From UMGS1370 sp046957575 (GTDB lineage: Bacteria; Bacillota; Clostridia; Lachnospirales; Lachnospiraceae): DNA of 64,000 nt. Below the pieces are notes generated by a model that saw nothing but the letters and a program-made list of their open reading frames with translations, made no database searches and was not told where the DNA came from. Positions 34,262 to 42,849 of the stretch are shown piece by piece; position 1 is the first letter of the stretch, and each line of letters begins with the position of its first letter. Made by a program: the position numbers and the translations under genes. Where the stretch lies: assembly GCA_046957575.1 (NCBI GenBank), contig JBKUOG010000017.1, forward strand, positions 1-64,000, written 5' to 3'.

Positions 34262-34797
34262 TGACTTTCATCCTCTAATACCCTTAATATTTCTTCAATA
34301 AACTGCTGCTGCCTGCGGATAATGGCAAACATGTTTTCTATAGTGATCCTGGAGATTGGAGAAATCGGTTCATTAGCATTTTCGTTACTCTTTTCCCCCT
34401 GTTTCAGTTCGCTGTATTCCATTTGCAGCTTCTCTTTTTGTGATTCCAGGGCCTGCCGGGCATTTTCGCGGGGGATTTTATCGATGAGAGATAATCCGCT
34501 GTACAGTGTTGTAGGATATAGGACAGAGGAAGCGCCCAGTGCATCAAATATTAAGGATTGCAGATAAGCTGTTCCCTTGTCTGTGATTTTATATACAGCT
34601 TTTTGCCGGTGGCCCGTGTATTCCACATCAGCTATCTCAATATAGTTATCCTGTTCCAGTTTTTTTAACGCATGATATATGGAACCAACCAATACACCGC
34701 CCCATCTTTCAGCATCTGCCATGCTTATCTTTTGCTGAATATCGTAGCCGGACATAGGGTGTTCCTCTAATAAGCCGAGTACCAGTAACTTTGTCAC
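34258..34797 (-). CDS. PadR-family transcriptional regulator
   Basis: This 179-aa protein has the PadR winged helix (LVLGLLEEHPMSGYDIQQKI, GSIYHALKKLEQDNYIEIAD, KAVYKITDKGTAYLQSLIFD) and a C-terminal helical dimerisation domain of the longer Vir-like type. A perfect palindrome lies over its promoter, so it likely represses itself and the co-transcribed hydrolase. Confidence 0.9.
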   Translation of the reverse strand: MTKLLVLGLLEEHPMSGYDIQQKISMADAERWGGVLVGSIYHALKKLEQDNYIEIADVEYTGHRQKAVYKITDKGTAYLQSLIFDALGASSVLYPTTLYSGLSLIDKIPRENARQALESQKEKLQMEYSELKQGEKSNENANEPISPISRITIENMFAIIRRQQQFIEEILRVLEDESQ

Positions 34798-34819
34798 AGT
34801 TTCTTTACCTCCGATTCAT

Positions 34820-34860
34820 ATACTCAATATTGAGTATACAATAATGAGGAACTTTGTCAA
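34820..34860 (-). promoter_or_regulatory. PadR/hydrolase promoter with perfect palindromic operator
   Basis: On the minus strand TTGACA (34860-34855), a 16-base spacer and TATACT (34838-34833) form the promoter. The perfect 18-bp palindrome ATACTCAATATTGAGTAT (34820-34837) covers the -10 and start region, as expected for an autorepressor site. Confidence 0.75.
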
Positions 34861-35052
34861 GGTATTTTACAAGACTGCATTATCCGTAATACTTTATAGG
34901 ATTACTTGACAGAATCCACATTAGAATTTACAGTTAAAGACAAATGATAAGTTTTTCTAAAGGCTGTTAATATAGTGGAAGAACTGATAGGAAAAATGCT
35001 ATATGCTTATATTTGACAGAGCATGGAAAAATACGGGTAAAGGATGAATATT

Positions 35053-35184
35053 ATGAAAACAAAACTGGTTTGTTTTGATTTAGATGATACATTGATCAGA
35101 GGAATCCATTCAGTTATGCTCCCCTGCATCTTGAACGGCAAAGAGGAGGAACACGCCATAATCCAGAAACAGGAAGAAAACTGA
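35053..35184 (+). pseudogene. Truncated HAD-superfamily phosphatase (N-terminus only)
   Basis: A 43-aa reading frame starts MKTKLVCFDLDDTLIRGIHS. FDLDDTLI is HAD motif I with both catalytic aspartates, but the frame stops after KQEEN, long before the cap and motifs II-IV (normal length about 200). No continuation is visible in other frames, because the helicase gene starts at 35213. It is best read as a leftover of a larger gene; a translated leader is the alternative. Confidence 0.6.
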
Positions 35185-35212
35185 AAAATAAGCAGGAGCA
35201 GAAATATATTAT

Positions 35213-37942
35213 ATGAATGTTTATGACAATATTTTCAAATTCAAAGGTTCCTGGAGATCCTACCAGGAACGGGTATTAAAACATGCGGATACATATCTTC
35301 AGGATGGAAAAATACATATTGTGGCGGCTCCGGGGTCAGGGAAGACAACCCTTGGTATTGAGCTTATAAGGAGACTGGGGTGTCCGGCGCTTATCCTGTC
35401 GCCCAGGCTTGTTATCCGGGAACAATGGCTGGAACGTATTCGGGAGGCGTTTTTGACAGAAGATGCGGAACACGGAAATATTCTGTCAAATGATCTGAAG
35501 TCTCCGGGATTGGTGACCTCCATAACATATCAGACCCTGTACAGCGGAATGAACCGTTATAAGGGTGAGCTGCAGGAGGAAGATACGGCGGGGGGCAGCC
35601 AGTCTGTGGATTTTTCCGGATTTGATCTGCTGGAGGCAGTCAGGACAGCCGGGATACGGGTGATTTGCCTGGATGAGTGCCATCATCTGCGCAGCGAATG
35701 GTGGGCTGCGCTGGAACATTTTATGCATGAGATGGAAAACGCCGGGGTGAAGGTCATATCTCTGACTGCAACACCGCCCTATGATTCCACACCGTCCCAG
35801 TGGGAACGGTATATACAGCTCTGCGGACCGATCGATGAGGAGATCATTGTTCCGGAACTGGTTCGGGAAGGGAGCCTATGCCCGCATCAGGATTATGTCT
35901 ATTTTAATTTTCCTACCGGTGAGGAGGAAGAAAAAGTCAGGGACTTCAGAAACCAGGCGGAATCATTGCTTCAGAGCCTGATGGCAGACCGTGAATTTTT
36001 AAATATCATGGCTTCCCATCAGAAAATGCTGGATTATGATACATATGCGGAAACGATGCTGGAGGAACCGCCGTATGTATCCGCAATGCTGATTTTTTAC
36101 ACCGCAGCCCGGATTCCTTTTGATACAAGATGGAAAAAGCTTTTAGGCGTCAGGAATTTTCCGGAAATGGATGTGCACTGGATGGAAATATTACTGCAGA
36201 AGCTGCTGTTTGATGACAAAGACAGTTTTGTATGCGATGCGTATTACCGGGAAACACTTACGAAACAGCTGAAGAAGCAGCAGTTCCTTGTACGGCAGAG
36301 AGTCGGTCTTGTATTCAACAGTGGGATACAGAAATTACTCACAAACAGTCTGGGAAAGCTGGAAAGTATCAAGGCAGTTGTGAAAACAGAATTCAGGTCC
36401 ATGAAATCAGAGCTGCGGATGCTGATACTTACCGATTACATACGGAAGGAATTTAAAACAATCATTGGAAACCCGGATGCGGAGGTCAAAAGTATCGGCG
36501 TAGTTCCCATTTTTGAGATGCTGCGCAGGGAAGTGGCACCGGACTGCAGACTGGGGGTTTTGTGCGGCAGCATGATCATTCTTCCGGTCACAGCGCTTCC
36601 CTGCCTGGAGGCCCTTTTGCGGGGAAGCACCGAAAACTGCAGTATGTCTGCCAGGGAGTTCGCAGACCGGGAAGGCAATCCGACGGGATATGCCCAGATA
36701 GATATCAGCGGCAGAACCTCTGATACGACAAAATGGATCACACAGGTTTTTGAAGCAGGATATGTGCAGGTTTTAATTGGCACAAAGTCACTGCTGGGAG
36801 AAGGATGGGATTCCCCGGGAATCAATTCCCTGATTCTGGCCAGTTTTGTGGGTTCCTATATTTTAAGCAACCAAATGCGCGGAAGAGCGATTCGTGTGAT
36901 GCAGGGCAATCCGGAAAAGACAAGCAATATCTGGCATCTGGTCTGCATTGAAAACCAGAAAGAAGTGCGTGCAATGCGCAGGCTGGGATGCGATGAAGAA
37001 ATGCTGTCGGAGGACTTTGCCACACTAAAACGGCGTATGAAGGGATTTATCGGGGTCAGCTATGATGGGACCAGTATTGAGGACGGTATGGAGCGTCTGG
37101 ATATTATCCAAGGTCCTTTTGACAGGAAACGAGTTTTGGTGATCAATCAAAAAATGGAGGAACTGGCCGGGAACCGTGAGGGGCTGCGGCAGAAATGGAA
37201 CGATGCCATCTTGATGTATGACGGTATGGAGGTCATGGATGAAGTGGAAGTGGAACAGGGAAGGTTAAAGACAAAAGCTGTATTTTTCAATATTATGGGG
37301 CTGGTTTTTCTGGATGTAGCTTCTATGGTTATTATCCAGGGCATCCATATATGGGGAGAAAGTGCCGGCAAAAAAGATGTTTTTTCCCTGCTCCTGTATC
37401 TTGCTGCTATGCTGTTTCTCTCAATAGGCATGATTTTTCTGGTGTGGAAAGGGATAAAATATCTGACGCCGCTTCGATATTTACAGCTCATTGGAAATGG
37501 GGTGCTTAAGTCCCTGGAGTATAAAGGGCTGATTTTATCAGCGGCGCGGGTGGAAGCCAGTGACTTAAACGGCGCGTTTTATGAAGTATATCTAAAGGGC
37601 GGAAGCGTACGGGAAAAAGATATTTTTTCAAACTGTGTGGAAGAGTTTTTTGGTGTAGTGGATAACCAGCGCTATCTGCTGTACAGAAGGCACGCGGGTG
37701 TGGGAATGATGAAATATTTCTGTGTGCCGGAAATCTTTGCAAAGTCAAGGGAAGATGCCCTTTTGTTTTCAGAGTGTATGAAAAAGACAATGGGAAGTTA
37801 TAAGCTTATTTATACCAGAAACCCGGAAGGGCGGAAGATTTTAATACAGGCCAGGGCCCATGCCTATGCAAACCGGGCTGACCGGGAACTGCAAAGGCTG
37901 GTAACCGGGAGAAAGCGGAAGGTGAAGAGCAGGCTGGAATAA
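35213..37942 (+). CDS. SF2 helicase-like protein with two C-terminal membrane helices
   Basis: This 909-aa protein has a superfamily-2 motor: Walker A AAPGSGKTT (38-46), motif Ia LILSPRLVIREQW, DECH box ICLDECHHL (151-159), motif III SLTATPP, motif V GTKSLLGEGWD (523-533) and motif VI QMRGRAIR. About 300 mostly helical residues separate the two RecA lobes, much longer than in typical helicases. After the motor come two hydrophobic helices (about 689-711 and 723-745) and a 160-residue basic C-terminal domain (ends GRKRKVKSRLE). I do not know a named family with this layout. A membrane-tethered DNA or RNA translocase, perhaps in defence or nucleic-acid uptake, is a hypothesis only. No nuclease or methylase partner is adjacent. 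Confidence 0.85.
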   Translation: MNVYDNIFKFKGSWRSYQERVLKHADTYLQDGKIHIVAAPGSGKTTLGIELIRRLGCPALILSPRLVIREQWLERIREAFLTEDAEHGNILSNDLKSPGLVTSITYQTLYSGMNRYKGELQEEDTAGGSQSVDFSGFDLLEAVRTAGIRVICLDECHHLRSEWWAALEHFMHEMENAGVKVISLTATPPYDSTPSQWERYIQLCGPIDEEIIVPELVREGSLCPHQDYVYFNFPTGEEEEKVRDFRNQAESLLQSLMADREFLNIMASHQKMLDYDTYAETMLEEPPYVSAMLIFYTAARIPFDTRWKKLLGVRNFPEMDVHWMEILLQKLLFDDKDSFVCDAYYRETLTKQLKKQQFLVRQRVGLVFNSGIQKLLTNSLGKLESIKAVVKTEFRSMKSELRMLILTDYIRKEFKTIIGNPDAEVKSIGVVPIFEMLRREVAPDCRLGVLCGSMIILPVTALPCLEALLRGSTENCSMSAREFADREGNPTGYAQIDISGRTSDTTKWITQVFEAGYVQVLIGTKSLLGEGWDSPGINSLILASFVGSYILSNQMRGRAIRVMQGNPEKTSNIWHLVCIENQKEVRAMRRLGCDEEMLSEDFATLKRRMKGFIGVSYDGTSIEDGMERLDIIQGPFDRKRVLVINQKMEELAGNREGLRQKWNDAILMYDGMEVMDEVEVEQGRLKTKAVFFNIMGLVFLDVASMVIIQGIHIWGESAGKKDVFSLLLYLAAMLFLSIGMIFLVWKGIKYLTPLRYLQLIGNGVLKSLEYKGLILSAARVEASDLNGAFYEVYLKGGSVREKDIFSNCVEEFFGVVDNQRYLLYRRHAGVGMMKYFCVPEIFAKSREDALLFSECMKKTMGSYKLIYTRNPEGRKILIQARAHAYANRADRELQRLVTGRKRKVKSRLE

Positions 37943-37966
37943 AAATAACCGATATACGAAAGTTTC

Positions 37967-38488
37967 CTATAACAGATATTCGTAGAGCATGTAGTCCGTC
38001 AATCCGGTGTCTTCATAAAACAACTGAATGGTATCCCTATATTGAAATCCCATGCTGCTGTAAAGTTTCTGCGCAGGGATATTGGTGCCGAGCACGTCTA
38101 AGCGGACTGCTTTTTGGCCGTTTTCCCCGGCAGTCCGAATGGCTTCCCGTACCATGAATTTCGCGATGCCCTGTCCCTGAAAAGCGGGAAGTACACCCAG
38201 TGCGTGCACTACGGTTACTTCCCGGGGATTGGCGGAAATACTCCACTGTATTTTTTCATATCCCTCTGTACTTTTATGATTTAAGATCATTGCAGCCGCA
38301 TAAGTGCTGCCGGAGAGAAGTACATACAATTCTTTCCCGCGGATCGAGCGCATCAGAAGTTCATCCGATGGATAAATCCCCTTTTTCCATCCCGGTTTAT
38401 ATAAGGCAGAGTCCATCGAATCAATCAGCTGCCAATAAAAATCCCTCACTTTTTCCCATTCCGTTTCGTTTGCTGTATACAGTTCCAT
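37967..38488 (-). CDS. GNAT-family N-acetyltransferase
   Basis: This 173-aa protein starts best at ATG 38488 (MELYTANETEWEKVRDFYWQ), 8 nt after AGGGA. The acetyl-CoA loop is VLPAFQGQGIAKFMVREAIR, and the late strand is VRLDVLGTNIPAQKLYSSMG. Its substrate cannot be inferred. It converges on the helicase gene with a 24-base gap. Confidence 0.88.
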   Translation of the reverse strand: MELYTANETEWEKVRDFYWQLIDSMDSALYKPGWKKGIYPSDELLMRSIRGKELYVLLSGSTYAAAMILNHKSTEGYEKIQWSISANPREVTVVHALGVLPAFQGQGIAKFMVREAIRTAGENGQKAVRLDVLGTNIPAQKLYSSMGFQYRDTIQLFYEDTGLTDYMLYEYLL

Positions 38489-38577
38489 ATGCAGAATCCC
38501 TGTCCCTTTAATTTTATACAGCAATTGTATCACAACAGGTAATGGCAAAACAAGTACGGAACTTTTTCATTTTGACT

Positions 38578-38596
38578 GAAAATTGACTTTTCTGTG
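38578..38596 (+). promoter_or_regulatory. Motif copy 1: candidate regulator site upstream of the second two-component system
   Basis: GAAAATTGACTTTTCTGTG (38578-38596) recurs almost unchanged upstream of the ABC genes at 40523-40542. A GAACTTTTT block precedes each copy. A TATCAT lies about 21 nt past TTGACT, too far for a plain -35/-10 pair, so this may be an activator site. Confidence 0.5.
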
Positions 38597-38640
38597 TTAT
38601 AAGTCAGGTTATCATTTATAAGAAAAGGAATGTGATAAAT

Positions 38641-39321
38641 ATGAGCAGAACATACAAAATATTACTGATTGATGATGAGCAGTCAATCTTAGATATGCTG
38701 GCGCTGCAGCTTCAGTCAGAGGGATATAAAGTCTATACAGCGGCAAATGCAGATCAGGGACTGGAAAAGCTTTCCTGTGAGCCGGATATGATTCTTCTGG
38801 ATATTAATATGGCCGGTATGAATGGGCTGGATCTATGTGCAAAGATCAGAGGATTTGTTGTCTGCCCCATTCTGTTTCTAACAGCGAGAATAACCGAACA
38901 GGATAAGGTAAACGGTCTGCTTGCGGGCGGTGATGACTATATCACAAAACCTTTTTCCATGGATGAGCTGCTGGCAAGAATGACAGCACACTTACGGCGG
39001 GAGGAGAGATATCACACAAAAACACAGGGCAGGTTCTCAGAAGAAATGATGATCGATTACGGTAAAAGAAAGATTTATATCAAGGGAAGTCCTGTAGAAC
39101 TGTCAAATAAGGAATTTGAGATCATTAAGCTGCTATCCAGGAATGCGGGACAGGTATTTGATAAAGAACGGATCTATGAACATATATGGGGATTTAACGC
39201 GGAGGGTGACTGCAGTGTTATCAAAGAACATATCAGGAAGATCAGGATAAAGTTTGCCGAATATACCGATAAAACTTATATTGATACCGTTTGGGGAGTG
39301 GGGTACCGATGGAAAAATTAA
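38641..39321 (+). CDS. OmpR-family response regulator
   Basis: This 226-aa regulator begins MSRTYKILLIDDEQSILDML. It has the acceptor Asp in MILLDINMAGMNG and the lysine in GGDDYITKPFSMDELLARM, then a winged helix (VELSNKEFEIIKLLSRNAGQ, EHIRKIRIKFAEYT, VWGVGYRWKN). I use ATG 38641; the GTG at 38632 sits almost on the AAGGAA. It overlaps the kinase gene by 13 bases and should control the downstream exporter. Confidence 0.92.
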   Translation: MSRTYKILLIDDEQSILDMLALQLQSEGYKVYTAANADQGLEKLSCEPDMILLDINMAGMNGLDLCAKIRGFVVCPILFLTARITEQDKVNGLLAGGDDYITKPFSMDELLARMTAHLRREERYHTKTQGRFSEEMMIDYGKRKIYIKGSPVELSNKEFEIIKLLSRNAGQVFDKERIYEHIWGFNAEGDCSVIKEHIRKIRIKFAEYTDKTYIDTVWGVGYRWKN

Positions 39322-40514
39322 ACGGAATGATACAAAAAATGTCATTAAAAAAAGCACTTTTATCTATATCAGCCGTCAGTATTATTCTGATAGCGGCTTT
39401 ATCTGTTGTGACCATCTTTTTACTGCTGAATTTGAATCAGAAAATTTTAAATACCAGGCCCATCACCATCAGAAATTCGGATATACAGTATGAAGCCGGC
39501 GAAAAGGAAGAAGGTGATTCACTGCAATATATCGTAAAACCGGATCAGTATGTATATGGAAAACTGACAGCGGAAAATCAATTGAAATATAATGTAATAA
39601 CGTTTCTCATGGCAGCACTGCCGGTGTTGTATGTGGCCATCGGTTCCCTGGCAGTTGCCGTTTTTTATTATCAGGTAAAGCTGCGCGTTCCCATAGAAAC
39701 CCTGAAGCGGGGGATCAGTCATATAGCTGACCAAAACCTGGATTTTGAATTGCATTACCATGCGGAAGATGAACTGGGTATGCTGTGCAGTACCTTTGAA
39801 AGTATGAGAAAAGAGCTGTACAAAAATAATCAGAGGATGTGGGAGGCGATGCAGGACAGAAAGGCTCTGACAGCTTCCGTATCCCATGATCTGAGAACAC
39901 CGATTACGGTGATCAAGGGATATCTGGATTATCTCTCTAAAACCATGCTTAGAGAGCAGCTGACCGAAGAAGTATTAGAAATGACGCTTCATAACATGAT
40001 GCAGTCAACAGAACGCCTTGAAAGATATGTAAGCTGTATCCATGACATTGAAAAAATAGAAGAAATAGAGATTGAAAAATCTTCTGTCTGCATGAAGGAG
40101 CTGATGTCATGTCTGGAAAAAGATTTTTCACTTATGGCTGAACAGCGAAATATCACTTTTGTGCTGGATAATAAAGCAAAACAGGAAGTGATATACACAG
40201 ATAAGAATATGCTGTTTAAAGTACTGGAAAATCTGTTCAATAATGCCTTACGGTTTACAAGAGACAGAATTCTGCTGACCATCACGGAGCATGAGGATGC
40301 GATCGCGTTTGTCATGGAGGATAACGGAAACGGTTTTTCACAGGATGAACTGGAGCATGCCGCTTCTCTGTTCTACACTTCCAATGGAAATGCAGATCAT
40401 TTTGGACTGGGACTGTCAATATGCAAAATCCTCTGCGGGAAACTGGGCGGCAGCTTACATTTGAAAAATTCCCCGGACGGTGCCAGTGTCATAATTAAAA
40501 TCAAAAAGCAATAG
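39309..40514 (+). CDS. Sensor histidine kinase with HAMP domain
   Basis: This 401-aa protein starts at ATG 39309 inside the regulator's end. Membrane helices (SISAVSIILIAALSVVTIFL and NVITFLMAALPVLYVAIGSL) flank about 60 outside residues. A HAMP linker (VPIETLKRGISHIADQNLDF) follows, then the phospho-acceptor box ASVSHDLRTPITVIKGYLDY, the N box LENLFNNALRF, MEDNGNGF and GLGLSICK. It probably responds to envelope or peptide stress, judging by the exporter genes next to it. Confidence 0.92.
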   Translation: MEKLNGMIQKMSLKKALLSISAVSIILIAALSVVTIFLLLNLNQKILNTRPITIRNSDIQYEAGEKEEGDSLQYIVKPDQYVYGKLTAENQLKYNVITFLMAALPVLYVAIGSLAVAVFYYQVKLRVPIETLKRGISHIADQNLDFELHYHAEDELGMLCSTFESMRKELYKNNQRMWEAMQDRKALTASVSHDLRTPITVIKGYLDYLSKTMLREQLTEEVLEMTLHNMMQSTERLERYVSCIHDIEKIEEIEIEKSSVCMKELMSCLEKDFSLMAEQRNITFVLDNKAKQEVIYTDKNMLFKVLENLFNNALRFTRDRILLTITEHEDAIAFVMEDNGNGFSQDELEHAASLFYTSNGNADHFGLGLSICKILCGKLGGSLHLKNSPDGASVIIKIKKQ

Positions 40515-40515
40515 A

Positions 40516-40560
40516 ACTTTTCGAAAAATTGACTTTTCTATGAAAAAATCTCCTTATACA
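40516..40560 (+). promoter_or_regulatory. Motif copy 2: candidate regulator site and promoter before the ABC genes
   Basis: GAAAAATTGACTTTTCTATG (40523-40542) repeats the motif at 38578, again after a GAACTTTTC block (40514-40522). TATACA follows TTGACT at 20 nt. The intergenic gap is 66 bases, so the exporter has its own promoter, plausibly bound by the same response regulator. Confidence 0.5.
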
Positions 40561-40580
40561 AAGCGTAAGGAGGTTTTTTT

Positions 40581-41453
40581 ATGGAAATCAGAATCGAACA
40601 TTTATACAAAAAATATGGCGGACAGGAAGTTTTAAGAGATGTCTCTTTCAGGATTCCCGCAGGCATGTATGGCCTGCTGGGGAGCAACGGAGCCGGAAAA
40701 ACGTCGTTCATGCGCATTCTTGCCACCATTTCAGAACCTACAGCAGGAGCGGTGACAATAAATGATATGGATATCCGAAATAAAAAAGAGATCAGAAAAA
40801 TAGTAGGGTATCTGCCCCAGGAGTTTTCTGTTTACCCATCCATGAAGGTTTATGCTGCGCTGGATTATCTGGGTATTTTAGCTGAATTACCGAAAGCAGT
40901 GCGGAGACAGAGAATAGATACGGTTTTAAAACAAGTGAACCTGGAATCAGAGAAAAATAAAAAGTTTAAAAACCTTTCCGGCGGTATGAAAAGACGCTTC
41001 GGCATTGCGCAGGCGCTGCTGAATGAACCGGAAATACTGATTGCCGATGAACCGACAGCAGGTCTTGACCCGGAAGAACGCATACGGTTTTATAATCTTT
41101 TTTCCGAACTTGCAAAGGACAGAATCATACTTCTGTCAACACACATTGCCGGTGACATTGAGGCGGCCTGCTCCCGAACGGCGGTACTGGACCATGGAAA
41201 AGTCATGTTTGAAGGAAGTATTGCTGAAATGCGGAGGCTCTCAGAGGGAAACGTATATCTGACGGAAATAAAGCCCGGGGAAATAAATGATTTTAAAAAG
41301 AAATATAAAGTGATTCATCTGCAGCAGAATGGTCCTGATATCCTGTGCAGGTTCCTTTCCGACACAATACCCGCTGTAACACATGTTTTGTGTGAACCGA
41401 CAGTGGAAGACAGTTACATGTATCTGCTGAAACAATGCGGGGAGGGAGAATGA
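40581..41453 (+). CDS. ABC transporter ATP-binding protein
   Basis: This 290-aa ATPase starts behind TAAGGAGG. Walker A is LLGSNGAGKTS, Q-loop GYLPQEFSVYP, signature NLSGGMKRRFGIAQALLN, Walker B ILIADEPTAGLD and switch LLSTHIAGDIEAA. A C-terminal regulatory extension follows, as in ABC-2 exporters. It lies one base before the first membrane subunit and probably powers an antimicrobial-export or resistance pump. Confidence 0.93.
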   Translation: MEIRIEHLYKKYGGQEVLRDVSFRIPAGMYGLLGSNGAGKTSFMRILATISEPTAGAVTINDMDIRNKKEIRKIVGYLPQEFSVYPSMKVYAALDYLGILAELPKAVRRQRIDTVLKQVNLESEKNKKFKNLSGGMKRRFGIAQALLNEPEILIADEPTAGLDPEERIRFYNLFSELAKDRIILLSTHIAGDIEAACSRTAVLDHGKVMFEGSIAEMRRLSEGNVYLTEIKPGEINDFKKKYKVIHLQQNGPDILCRFLSDTIPAVTHVLCEPTVEDSYMYLLKQCGEGE

Positions 41454-41454
41454 T

Positions 41455-42849
41455 ATGCTGTACTTCAAAGAGTTGAAGAGAATTTGTTTTAGTGTTGTGT
41501 ATGGTCTGTTTTTATTTCTGCTTGTTTTCGGATGGTATCAGAATTTTTATCATGTGACAGATAAGGAAATTCTCGCCTCCAAAGATAAGGATACCTCTTA
41601 CCAGTTACAGATCACTGGAGGCTCCATTCTGGAAAAACCGGATAAAAATGCAGAATCATTCGGCAGGAAGAGGAAGGAGGTGCCGGATACCGTTATGCTT
41701 GGCGGAACAGACCATCTGCTGATGGAGTACCGTGAAAATTCTTATGCGGTGTATCCTTTTGGGTACTATAAAGAAGTTGTCTTAAATGACGCGGAACAGG
41801 ATGAAATATTAAAAATATTATGTGAGATAACAGGACTTGACGAAGAGAGTCTTTGGAATCTTCCGGATGATTATTTCCCGTATGTAAACGGTAATATCGT
41901 TCATTTTAAAGAAGATAACCCGGATGAAAACGGAACCATAACCATAGAGGCAGGGGAAAAAGAAGAACGTATACAAGAGGCAGAGGATAAGACAAAACAT
42001 TTTGTTCCACAGGTATCCTATGACAGGTTTAAAGAGCTTATGAAAAAAGCGGAGGATATGATCGGCAGAGGTTCTAATTACTCCATGGATATGCTTTTGA
42101 CATATTATGGGCAGGCAGAAATGAATTATGAAGAGGCAGCAGAAGAGTACCGTAAGACGATTTATGAGGATAAAGTCAGCAGAGCTTTTGCAAGATTATT
42201 TTGTGATTATATAACGCGGTCTCTGGGGCTGTATCCTGTATTTGTGGCTGTTGTGTTCTGGATGAAGGACAGAAGAAATAAAATGAATGAGCTGATTGAC
42301 AGCAGGCAGTTCGGTACTGCCAAATTTGTCATGGTAAGGTTTCTGGCTATGCTGACAGCGTGTATGCTGCCTGTATTCTTATTGAGCTTTGAATCCCTGC
42401 TGCCGCTCCTGCAATACTCTTCGGAATCCGGGATTTCAATAGATGCGCTTGCTTTTGTAAAATATATTCTCTGGTGGCTGCTGCCCACAGCGGCAGTTGT
42501 CCTATCACTGGGAACATTTTTGACGATTCTTACATCTGCCCCGGCGGCTGTTTTAGTCCAGGCCGTATGGTGGTTTATGGATACCGGTATGACCGGATTG
42601 TGGGGAGATACAGGGTATTTTACATTGATGATACGCCATAATACACTGCGTGGTTCTGAACTGATAAGGCAAAACCTTACAATCCTGTGGGTGAACAGAG
42701 GGATCATGCTCCTTTTTACTTTTATTTTTTTACTGCTTTCCTGTGTCATTTATGAGAGGAAAAGAAAGGGGAAATGCAGTCATGGGTATCAAGGGCAGAG
42801 ATATTACAGGATTCTTAAAAAGAGATTTTTTACTGGCATTCAAAAGTAG
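41455..42849 (+). CDS. ABC transporter membrane subunit with large outside domain
   Basis: This 464-aa protein has one N-terminal helix (FSVVYGLFLFLLVFGWYQNF). About 200 hydrophilic residues (40-250, rich in acidic residues) follow, predicted outside, then a cluster of about five helices (SLGLYPVFVAVVFWMKDRRN through IMLLFTFIFLLLSCVIY). The layout is that of ABC-2-like permeases with an inserted sensor or substrate domain. I do not recognise a named family. It overlaps the next membrane gene by 68 bases. Confidence 0.8.
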   Translation: MLYFKELKRICFSVVYGLFLFLLVFGWYQNFYHVTDKEILASKDKDTSYQLQITGGSILEKPDKNAESFGRKRKEVPDTVMLGGTDHLLMEYRENSYAVYPFGYYKEVVLNDAEQDEILKILCEITGLDEESLWNLPDDYFPYVNGNIVHFKEDNPDENGTITIEAGEKEERIQEAEDKTKHFVPQVSYDRFKELMKKAEDMIGRGSNYSMDMLLTYYGQAEMNYEEAAEEYRKTIYEDKVSRAFARLFCDYITRSLGLYPVFVAVVFWMKDRRNKMNELIDSRQFGTAKFVMVRFLAMLTACMLPVFLLSFESLLPLLQYSSESGISIDALAFVKYILWWLLPTAAVVLSLGTFLTILTSAPAAVLVQAVWWFMDTGMTGLWGDTGYFTLMIRHNTLRGSELIRQNLTILWVNRGIMLLFTFIFLLLSCVIYERKRKGKCSHGYQGQRYYRILKKRFFTGIQK

